A stretch of 64,000 nt of DNA from Metallosphaera yellowstonensis MK1 (lineage in GTDB: Archaea > Thermoproteota > Thermoprotei_A > Sulfolobales > Sulfolobaceae), in NCBI RefSeq assembly GCF_000243315.1, contig NZ_JH597770.1, forward strand, positions 126,694-190,693. The letters run 5' to 3'. Position 1 is the stretch's first letter; each line of letters begins with the position of its first letter. Both the position numbers and the translations under genes were made by a program. The notes below the pieces were generated by a model that had not been told where the DNA came from, ran no database searches, and worked only from the letters and a program-made list of their open reading frames with translations. Shown piece by piece: positions 52,185 to 59,198 of the stretch.

Positions 52185-53297
52185 TTACCTTTCGTCTATG
52201 GGGACATATCTTCTTCCTAAATCCCCTACATATATTGCCTTAGGTCTGATGAGTTTGTTATCCTTGAGGTATTCGTCTACGTGAGCGGTCCAACCTACGA
52301 CCCTGGCTGAGGCAAAGATCGTAGGGAATACATCTGGGTCGAATCCCAGGGCGTAAAACACTAGACCTGAGTAGAAGTCTACGTTGGGATATATTCCTCT
52401 GTTCCCAAGTATCTTGATACCTATCTCCTCTACACGTTGGGCAATCTCAAACAGTTCCCCTAACCCCTTCTCAGTCGATAACTGTTTGGCATACTCCCGT
52501 AGAATCTTTGCTCTGGGATCCATGGTCTTGTAGACCCTGTGTCCAAACCCCATGAGTCTTTGGCCAGAGCTTAACCTACTCAGGACGTATTTCTCCACGT
52601 TATCTGGGGATCCAATCTCAAGGAACTGTTTTAATGCCTCAGAATTTGCTCCCCCATGAAGCGGACCTTTAAGTGCAGATATTCCAGCCACCACGGAGGA
52701 ATAGATGTCCGAGAGCGTCGACGCCACTACTAGACAAGCGAACGTGGACGCATTCATTTCATGATCGACGTGTAGGGTAAGGGATACATCCATGGATCTC
52801 ACATCGGTGGAGGACGGCTTCTCTCCGTGAAGCATGAAAAGGAAGTTTTCCGCGTGGCTCAGATTAGGGTCAGGTTCCACAAGGTCCTGTCCTCTCCTGG
52901 TCCTCTGTATTTGAGCAACTATAGTTGGCATTTTTGATGTTATCTTGATGGCCTTCTGAATAGTGTCCCCATCTCTTGAGTCTTCTAGTCCCATCATGCT
53001 GACCGCTGTTCTAAGCACGTCCATGGGATTGGCGTTCCTAGACACCTGCCTGACGAAGCTAGAAATATGATCTGGCACTTTCCTCTCCTCGGCCATTAAT
53101 TTCCTGAAGTCCTCTAGTTCCTTCCTCGTAGGCAACTTTCCGTACCAGATTAGATATGCTACCTCCTCGAAGTTGGAGAAACTAGCCAAATCATATACGG
53201 AGTATCCCCTGTAGTAAAGTCTTCCCAACTCACCATCTATGAAAGTTATTGAGGTCTCCTTGATTGCTACGTCCTCAAGTCCCTTCTTTAACTCCAA
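52185..53297 (-). CDS. gltA: Citrate synthase
   Basis: A 370-residue citrate synthase (2-methylcitrate synthase activity possible, as in other Sulfolobales). Active-site residues: His in LTLHVDHEMNASTF (about residue 186), His in KGPLHGGANSEALKQF (about 219), FGHRVYKTMDPRAK, and Asp in YPNVDFYSGLVFY (about 314). Condenses acetyl-CoA with oxaloacetate. The TAA stop lies inside the right end of the TnpB element; the protein C-terminus still has normal length. The start overlaps the end of the DUF763 gene by 23 bases, suggesting one transcript. Confidence 0.94.
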   Translation of the reverse strand: MELKKGLEDVAIKETSITFIDGELGRLYYRGYSVYDLASFSNFEEVAYLIWYGKLPTRKELEDFRKLMAEERKVPDHISSFVRQVSRNANPMDVLRTAVSMMGLEDSRDGDTIQKAIKITSKMPTIVAQIQRTRRGQDLVEPDPNLSHAENFLFMLHGEKPSSTDVRSMDVSLTLHVDHEMNASTFACLVVASTLSDIYSSVVAGISALKGPLHGGANSEALKQFLEIGSPDNVEKYVLSRLSSGQRLMGFGHRVYKTMDPRAKILREYAKQLSTEKGLGELFEIAQRVEEIGIKILGNRGIYPNVDFYSGLVFYALGFDPDVFPTIFASARVVGWTAHVDEYLKDNKLIRPKAIYVGDLGRRYVPIDER

Positions 53298-54414
53298 CTG
53301 ACAACTCCCTCAATTTATTTAATGCCCGTTCCTTATCTTTTTTCTCCAATTTGGCCCTACTAACCACATCCTCCAAGGTAATAATTACCTCATATGCGAC
53401 TTTCCTATTAACTGGAAAAGGGACGCCGTCCTTACCACCAATTGCAAAGGCATATTTAAAGGGATCATAGGGTGTGTCCACGGGATCTTGATAGGAAGGC
53501 GGCTCCCTATAAATCAAGTCGGAGATCAGACTGAGAGCCCTCGCAGTTGAAGGACCTAGGCCCAAGAGCAGAGCCTCCTCTAAATTTCCAGGATTTGCTT
53601 CCCTAAGTCTCTCCAGGATGGATTCAACTCTCGTTACGTCGACAGGCCTCATATAAACGATCCTAGCCTCCCTAGATATGGCCCCGATAGTCCCTAAGTT
53701 CAACCAAGTGTCCAGGCTGGTACCCCTGATTACTGATTGAAGACGTAGATACTCTTGGACTATTTTCCTCGGGTTCTCCCGGAGAAGATCAAGGAGAGCT
53801 CTCTTAGCACCTTCCTTGGGAAGGACGTTGAGTACAGCGTCAACTCTGGCTCCAGATATACCCTCATGAGGCTGATCAACTGGATCGCTCACTGACCTCC
53901 AATGATATCTTCTCGCGAACTTGGTATCCACATTCATGCCCTGCTGAATCACAGCCCACTCGCTCTCAGTGACCAGGAGTGAGTGATGATAGAGTTCGTG
54001 CCCGTCTTGGAGGAGAGTGGTGTCGACCTTGGCAACGAGCCTACTGATTCTCCCCAGCTTTGTTGCGTCCACGTTTAAGACACTCGAGATCTTCTCCAAT
54101 TCCTCCTGAACTTGTAACGATGCCCTTCCCTTACCTCCAAGGACAGCCAATCCGTCCTCCTTAGGGTTCACGGACTCCTTCACTATCCCTAGGGTTACAG
54201 TGGTCGAACCTGAGGAGTCCCAATCCATTCCAATAACGTTGTTGAATCCCTGAAACCAAAGCGGATTAGAGAACCTTTGTACGACCTTATCTGGACCCCA
54301 CTCCAGGAGCATGACGTCCAATAAGGCCCTAGACATGCGCTTCATTATTGGGATCAACCAATTGGGAACCTTACCGTTATGCAGGGGAAGGTCGGCTACT
54401 CCTGTTATCTCCAC
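53275..54414 (-). CDS. DUF763 protein
   Basis: A 379-residue DUF763 protein (function unknown; conserved in archaea and some thermophilic bacteria). Family pattern: EITGVADLPLHNGKVPNWL (residues 2-20), LWFQGFNNVIGMDWDSSGST (about 52-71), HELYHHSLLVTESEWAVIQQ (about 139-158). The helix-hairpin-helix-like LLLGLGPSTARALSLISDL (about 288-306) hints at DNA binding. I start at the GTG at 54414, 26 bases after a TTTATATATT box, rather than 54474, which would overlap the divergent gene. Its end overlaps the citrate synthase start. Confidence 0.8.
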   Translation of the reverse strand: MEITGVADLPLHNGKVPNWLIPIMKRMSRALLDVMLLEWGPDKVVQRFSNPLWFQGFNNVIGMDWDSSGSTTVTLGIVKESVNPKEDGLAVLGGKGRASLQVQEELEKISSVLNVDATKLGRISRLVAKVDTTLLQDGHELYHHSLLVTESEWAVIQQGMNVDTKFARRYHWRSVSDPVDQPHEGISGARVDAVLNVLPKEGAKRALLDLLRENPRKIVQEYLRLQSVIRGTSLDTWLNLGTIGAISREARIVYMRPVDVTRVESILERLREANPGNLEEALLLGLGPSTARALSLISDLIYREPPSYQDPVDTPYDPFKYAFAIGGKDGVPFPVNRKVAYEVIITLEDVVSRAKLEKKDKERALNKLRELSVGVKEGT

Positions 54415-54417
54415 GTG

Positions 54418-54445
54418 TTTATTTAGCTCGCCATAATATATAAAG
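54418..54445. promoter_or_regulatory. Divergent promoter with two TATA boxes
   Basis: On the minus strand CTTTATATATT (54434-54444) is centred 26 bases before the DUF763 GTG at 54414; on the plus strand TTTATTTAG (54418-54426) is centred 26-27 bases before the phosphoesterase GTG at 54449. The boxes lie within the 34 bases between the two genes, so initiation on one strand could hinder the other. Confidence 0.55.
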
Positions 54446-54448
54446 GAC

Positions 54449-55129
54449 GTGATATTCTGGGCCACCTCGGACATCCATTCTCCTCGTTATCTGGACGTAT
54501 TCTTCTCATCTAGGAGAAATCTCCCTCCATCCAATCTGATCCTCCTGGCTGGAGATCTCGTAGATAAGGGGAGAGTGATACACTTTGATCCTATTTACAG
54601 AGCCCTAAGTTCGACGAGCGTAATAGCTGTTTTCGGAAACGAGGACTTCAGGGAAGTCAGGGACGAGTTCAGGAGGATGTATCCCAAGGTGATATGGCTG
54701 GAAGATGAATCTCACACCGTAACCCTTGACCATATGACCATCGAGGTGGTGGGAAGTGAGGGGATAATATCCAGGCCGACAAAGTGGCAAAGGGAATTAG
54801 GAATTAGCGAGGAAATTTATATGAAAAGATTTGAAAAGATAAATAAACTACTCTGTGATAGTAAGGCTGACTACCTGATCTTATTAACGCATTATGCCTC
54901 CTCGTACGTCACCGTCACAGGAGAGAGGAGATGGGCCTACCCAGAACTGGGTTACCCACTCGTCGAAAACGTCGAGTGTAAACCGGATTTGGCCGTTCAC
55001 GGTCACGCTCACAAGGCTACAGTCTTGAGGGCCGTAGTCGGGAACGTAAAGGTGTACAACGTAGCCCTCCCAGCGAATAAACAGATAGTTTCTATTAACG
55101 TAGATTTAAATGAAAAGAAAAGAAAATGA
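54449..55129 (+). CDS. Metallophosphoesterase
   Basis: A 226-residue calcineurin-like phosphoesterase. Metal motifs: ATSDIHSPRY (D and H, about residues 5-14), LLAGDLVDKG (about 32-41), VFGNEDFRE (GNE rather than GNH, about 60-68), LLTHYASSY (about 144-152) and DLAVHGHAHKATV (about 180-192). Substrate unknown; small-molecule phosphodiesters or nucleic acids are typical. GTG start, leaderless. The end is 12 bases from the convergent peroxiredoxin gene. Confidence 0.85.
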   Translation: MIFWATSDIHSPRYLDVFFSSRRNLPPSNLILLAGDLVDKGRVIHFDPIYRALSSTSVIAVFGNEDFREVRDEFRRMYPKVIWLEDESHTVTLDHMTIEVVGSEGIISRPTKWQRELGISEEIYMKRFEKINKLLCDSKADYLILLTHYASSYVTVTGERRWAYPELGYPLVENVECKPDLAVHGHAHKATVLRAVVGNVKVYNVALPANKQIVSINVDLNEKKRK

Positions 55130-55141
55130 GTTTCTTGACAC

Positions 55142-55789
55142 TCACACCCTCTGTTCTGGGGGAAGCTCCTCGTATTTCTTGAACATTAGGTACCATGCCT
55201 TAGCGTTGGGTAGCTTCATCCTCATCTCAGCTTCCATGAGAGTGGTCGGTGCACCTATAACTACTTCCTTACCTGGTTCCCAGTTGACCGGTGTAGATAC
55301 CTTGGCCTTATATGATACTATTAGGGCCTTGGTGATCCTTATGAGTTCTGCCATGTTTCTCCCTGCCTCTATGGGATATTGAGCCATGAATCTTATGGTC
55401 CCCTGAGGATCCACTATGAAGACTCCTCTCACAGTAAGCCCAGAGTTCTCCTCCACAAGATCCAATAACCTCGCTAACTTTTTGTCTGGATCCGCTATCA
55501 CGGGGAACGGTATCTTTATCCCATACCTTTGCTCAATGTCCGTTAACCACGCTATGTGGGAGTATATGCTATCCACGCTGAGCCCCACCAGCTGAACTCC
55601 CAGTTTCTCAAACTCAGGATAAGCTTTAGCGAACTCCACGAACTCAGTAGTACAAACTGGAGTAAAATCTGCTGGATGAGCGAATAGGAATAACCATTTG
55701 CCCTTTCCGAAGATGTCCTTGTAAAAATCTATCGGCCCTGCAGTGGTCATTACCTGAACGTCGGGGAACTTCTGATACGTTTTCACCAA
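55142..55789 (-). CDS. Peroxiredoxin, 1-Cys Prx6-like
   Basis: A 215-residue peroxiredoxin. The peroxidatic cysteine is in HPADFTPVCTTEFVEFAK (about residue 46, PxxxTxxC motif) with the catalytic arginine in RGVFIVDPQGTIR (about 120-132). I see only this one cysteine, as in archaeal 1-Cys/Prx6-type enzymes. The C-terminal arm (YKAKVSTPVNWEPGKE, GAPTTLMEAE) is that of Prx6. It reduces hydrogen peroxide or alkyl peroxides. Monocistronic. Confidence 0.92.
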   Translation of the reverse strand: MVKTYQKFPDVQVMTTAGPIDFYKDIFGKGKWLFLFAHPADFTPVCTTEFVEFAKAYPEFEKLGVQLVGLSVDSIYSHIAWLTDIEQRYGIKIPFPVIADPDKKLARLLDLVEENSGLTVRGVFIVDPQGTIRFMAQYPIEAGRNMAELIRITKALIVSYKAKVSTPVNWEPGKEVVIGAPTTLMEAEMRMKLPNAKAWYLMFKKYEELPPEQRV

Positions 55790-55869
55790 ACTTTATCACC
55801 TGAAAGTTAAAAGAGCTCTTAAGTAAAATTAGTTTGCATCAATGGCTGGATCGGATGACTATAAATTCT

Positions 55870-56841
55870 TCAGTGCATACTTTTATTCTCATACCTCACT
55901 ACTCCTTCTCTTTGAATCACGTCAATCACAACGTTCGTGACCCAGTTAAGGGCCGGGCCCCTTATTCCAAATCTCCTCAACATTCTGAGGAAGAAGGGTA
56001 TCCTTAAGGCAGCACCTGCCGCCAGTGGATGACCCCCTCCTCCAAGACTTACCGCGAACCTTCTTATGTCCACATTATTACTCCTGAAAGATATGGACTT
56101 CCCGTTTGCCGAGACGAAGACGTCTGCTCTGTTCCTGGTCATGAGATATTGTGAGGCATAACTTATGTCTGGGGGTCCCTTCCACCTTATGGCAATAACT
56201 ACCCTTATTCCGTTGACCTCAACTACCTTCGCGTATTTTTCCAACTCCTTATATCCTCTCAGCTCCCTGTCTACCTGCTCCTCTAAGATCCTTTGAAACT
56301 CGTCGTTCCAAAGAGTTCCCTGATAGAAAGTCTCAATCAACTTCTTCTTCCACTGGAAGTCCCTGTTGTTCTCCACTACCCTCCTGAGTTTCTCCCCTAA
56401 CGGGTCGTTGTGAAGCCAAATGTCCACAGAACAGTCAGCTGAGGCTAGCTTCCTAGAGATTTCGTCCTCTGGGTTCATGACCTTATTTATCACTCCTGCT
56501 CCACACGTCGTGACGTCATGATGTACCTCTACGCCGGCCTCTTGAAGTTGCCTCTTCCACTCCTCTTTCCACACGTGATGGTCAAACCACTTTATGGTAG
56601 CCCCCTCAGCCTTGAGTCTCCTCACGGCCTTCAGTACTGAGGAGAAGGTGGACTCGTTTAGGCCTAGATCGGCCAAGATTACGGTATTAACTCCTCTCAA
56701 CTCTAACTTGGAGAGGAGCTCATGAACCCTCGTGGGTTCTGTGAACCATATGGATTTTGGGAGAGAGCCCACTGCCCTGGCATAAACGGAGGCAGAAGCC
56801 GTACCGTCGAAGTCGTTGTGGACTATGGCGTAGTAACTCAT
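55870..56841 (-). CDS. DHH-family phosphoesterase
   Basis: A 323-residue DHH/DHHA1 protein. Metal-site motifs: VHNDFDGTASASVYA (about residues 6-20), ILADLGLNE (about 56-64) and WFDHHVWKEEWKRQL (DHH at about 85-87); DHHA1 signature SLGGGGHPLAAGAALRIP (about 267-284). Such enzymes cleave oligo-RNA/DNA or cyclic dinucleotides. I use the ATG at 56841 because the TTTTTAAGTA box is centred 26 bases before it; another ATG is two codons upstream. Confidence 0.85.
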   Translation of the reverse strand: MSYYAIVHNDFDGTASASVYARAVGSLPKSIWFTEPTRVHELLSKLELRGVNTVILADLGLNESTFSSVLKAVRRLKAEGATIKWFDHHVWKEEWKRQLQEAGVEVHHDVTTCGAGVINKVMNPEDEISRKLASADCSVDIWLHNDPLGEKLRRVVENNRDFQWKKKLIETFYQGTLWNDEFQRILEEQVDRELRGYKELEKYAKVVEVNGIRVVIAIRWKGPPDISYASQYLMTRNRADVFVSANGKSISFRSNNVDIRRFAVSLGGGGHPLAAGAALRIPFFLRMLRRFGIRGPALNWVTNVVIDVIQREGVVRYENKSMH

Positions 56842-56862
56842 TTCCATGTCTAGAGTCCCGCT

Positions 56863-57466
56863 TTACTTAAAAATGATTCCGTCAGAGGGAGTGACCACTC
56901 CCCTGTAGAGGAAATCCACTTGCCTGAGAAACGCGTAGTAGTCGAACTCATTGAGTGCGGATACTGAGTCCTTAGGAACAACGATGCTATACCATCTCAA
57001 GGCCGCACTACCAGCTGTGTGGAGGACGCATATGTTAGCTACCGTTCCGATGATCACGAGAGTCCTGATGCCTTTTACGTCAAGATAATAATCCAACGAC
57101 GTGCCGAAGAAGGCGTCGTATCTCAACTTCTTGACAACAAAGTCCTCCTCGGTAGGTTTTAGCTCATCCACAATTTCAGCTCCCCAGGTTCCTGCAACTG
57201 CGTGCTCACCCCAAATATTGAACTCAGGATCTTGCTTCATATGCCAATCCTGGGTGTAGATCACCCTCACTCCTGCCCTTCTGGCTCTATCCAAGAGTTT
57301 AGATATGGGGTTCTATAGTCGCCTCCGCCGCTGGGCGTAGAGCTTACCTTACCTCCCTGACGAGATCGTTCTGCATGTCCACTACTAATACTCCTGAGCT
57401 TCTAGAGTCCAGTTCCAGGTTATCCGTTTCATTAATTGGAGGAATCTCTACTAGCTTGTTATCCAT
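56863..57466 (-). pseudogene. Isochorismatase-family hydrolase pseudogene
   Basis: An N-terminal piece from the ATG at 57466 reads SSGVLVVDMQNDLVREVR and stops (57344-57346). The remainder in another frame reads LLDRARRAGVRVIYTQDWHM, AVAGTWGAEIVDEL and VIIGTVANICVLHTAGSAAL, the nicotinamidase/isochorismatase core with its catalytic Asp, Lys (KKLRYDAFFGTSLD) and Cys in place. About three indels between 57310 and 57360, including what looks like a duplicated GTAAG, break the frame. Repeat copy 4 begins five bases upstream of the start codon, so the natural promoter is displaced. Confidence 0.75.
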
Positions 57467-57471
57467 AGTAC

Positions 57472-57765
57472 AGACTGTAACGCTTCTACGTAACTACTGG
57501 TTATTTTTAATCACTTCTAAATATCGTTTTGACAAGTTGTGTTTACATAGTATCACCGAAGTAGTTTTTATTGATGATCCCCTAACTGATGACGGGCACT
57601 GCTCACGAGGTTTGGGGAGTGATAAAGGTGTGGATGGGAGGGTATTGAAGTTTCCCTCGACTAGCCCCAATGAGTTAAGGGTGACCCTGTATGATCCCTT
57701 AAGAGGGGTGCCCGTGGTGGAATTAGAAGTAATTAAAGAAGGTAAGTTACGCCACGGGTAAACAC
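57472..57765 (+). repeat. Dispersed repeat copy 4 (294 bp)
   Basis: Same borders as copies 1-3. It lies directly upstream of the isochorismatase pseudogene and is oriented away from it. MITE B follows 28 bases after its end. Confidence 0.92.
57571..57765 (+). ncRNA. Putative structured RNA, member 4
   Basis: All five helices of member 1 can form; loops differ (P3 loop UAUUGAAGUUU, shorter loop inside P5). One C is missing from the C tract relative to member 1, which breaks any shared reading frame. The TATA box is TTTACATAG. Confidence 0.5.
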
Positions 57766-57793
57766 TAAACACCTGACAAAATAATATACTCTA

Positions 57794-57887
57794 CAGCAGT
57801 TATGGAACTTTAACGTTGCTGAAGTTTTCATCAGTCCCGGAGATCCGCCTGAACGGACTCGAGAACCTAGGATTTCCATGACTGCTG
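57794..57887. repeat. MITE B with CAGCAGTT ends (94 bp)
   Basis: Left arm CAGCAGTTATGGAA, right arm TTCCATGACTGCTG: 14-bp inverted repeats with one mismatch. Flanked by TA on the left and TT on the right. The outer eight bases match those of MITE A, whose inner part differs, so both probably use the same transposase. No related transposase gene is in the window. Confidence 0.6.
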
Positions 57888-57941
57888 TTATTTAAAAATC
57901 TCTGACGTTTCTGAAGGTACATCCCACTGCACTGAAAGGTT

Positions 57942-59198
57942 TTAGACCTCATATCTTAGTGCAACAGCCGGTTCTATTCTGGACGCCCTATAGGCTGGAA
58001 TAATTCCGGCTAGGAGGCTGAATACCGCCGTTATTCCTATAACCTCCAGCATAAATACAGGTTCGAAAACTGGAGTAACGTGTCCTCCGAAAGGATTAGC
58101 TCCTCCAGATCCTCCTCCACCGAAAGAATTAGCTCCTCCGGGTCCTCCTCCACCAAACCTCCCTCCTCCCGAGTTGGACAAAGAGGTGAGAAGGTACCCC
58201 ATACCTACACCAGCTCCCACACCAGCGATCCCACCTATGAGTCCCATCATTATGGACTCTGCCATGAAGAGTATCATTATACTTCTCCTTGTGAAACCTA
58301 TTGCCCTCAGAACACCTATCTCTCTAGTCCTCTCCACTACAGTGGTGAACATCGTGCTCAATATACCCACGAAGGCTACTATGAATGATGATGCCCCAGC
58401 CACGAATAGTAGGCCGTCAATAGAGGCAGTGGTCTGATTTATTAGGGTGACGAACTGCTCCACTGAGACTACCCTCACGCCTTTGCCTAATGTGTTCTGG
58501 ATCTCTGAGGCCACTTGGTTGACTTGAGACACGCTGTCTACAACCACTATTGCCCCAGAATATTGATCCCCATAATATTGTCTACCGACTATGGATTGCA
58601 CTATTAGGGATTGATCTACGTCGGCGAAGGCGCTACTGAACTCGTTGAAATTGCCCGTGACTAGGAAGGTTTTTGTCACCTTTCCCTCTGGGGTGTTCAT
58701 CACTACCTGGATAGTTTGCCCCGTCTGATATGTTGGTTGAAGGGGATATTGGGGATGAGCGATGTAATATCCCACCACGGCCCCGAAGGCTGAGTAAGGA
58801 GATGGATACTGTCCAGTTTGGAGTGTGAGACCTGGGAACGCCGCCTGTGCCTTTGACATGTCTATGGAAAGGATCTCGGTTCCCGTAGGTCCGCTAGGTG
58901 TTTGTATGGTGGCTGGAATGAGATAATAGGGTACGACCTCCTTCACTCCCTTCAGTTGTTGTATCTCTTGGATGACGTAAGCGTTCAGGTTTGAGTTCCC
59001 TGGACTCACAAACACGTCGTTTGGAGAGGTGCTAGAGAAGAGATTGTGGTAGATAAGGTTAGAGAAACCTAGGGTCAAACCCGTGAGACCTACCACTATG
59101 GCTGGCCCTATCAGGATCCCGAGAATAGTGAGACTAGTCCTAAGTTTCTTTGACCTAAGGGCCTGGAAGGACAGGCTCAAAACGTCTCCCATCCTCAT
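57942..59198 (-). CDS. ABC transporter permease, MacB/FtsX type
   Basis: A 418-residue permease: span 1 at about 20-45 after the MacB-like start SFQALRSKKLRTSLTILGI, a large extracytoplasmic domain (about 50-255), then three spans (SSFIVAFVGILSTMF, then the REIGVLRAIGFTRRSIMI coupling helix, and the end). Between spans 3 and 4 there is a glycine-rich insert at residues 343-372 with two 11-residue repeats (FGGGGPGGANS, FGGGGSGGANP). It overlaps the secreted-protein gene by 4 bases (ATGA). The divergent ATPase gene at 61893 probably completes the transporter. Confidence 0.87.
   Translation of the reverse strand: MRMGDVLSLSFQALRSKKLRTSLTILGILIGPAIVVGLTGLTLGFSNLIYHNLFSSTSPNDVFVSPGNSNLNAYVIQEIQQLKGVKEVVPYYLIPATIQTPSGPTGTEILSIDMSKAQAAFPGLTLQTGQYPSPYSAFGAVVGYYIAHPQYPLQPTYQTGQTIQVVMNTPEGKVTKTFLVTGNFNEFSSAFADVDQSLIVQSIVGRQYYGDQYSGAIVVVDSVSQVNQVASEIQNTLGKGVRVVSVEQFVTLINQTTASIDGLLFVAGASSFIVAFVGILSTMFTTVVERTREIGVLRAIGFTRRSIMILFMAESIMMGLIGGIAGVGAGVGMGYLLTSLSNSGGGRFGGGGPGGANSFGGGGSGGANPFGGHVTPVFEPVFMLEVIGITAVFSLLAGIIPAYRASRIEPAVALRYEV
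58083..58172 (-). repeat. Glycine-rich tandem repeat inside the permease gene
   Basis: Encodes residues 343-372 of the permease; two 33-base units give FGGGGPGGANS and FGGGGSGGANP. No such insert is usual in MacB-type proteins, and the strand shows simple ctcctcc purine/pyrimidine asymmetry. Confidence 0.75.

Larger units (their letters stand above)
50942..52188 (+). mobile_element. TnpB-only IS605-group element
   Basis: Starts directly at the right end of the DDE insertion sequence and ends with the hairpin and TAGTTTAC that overlap the citrate synthase stop codon. It encodes TnpB but no TnpA transposase. The left end of the element cannot be separated from the DDE element border. Confidence 0.65.
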
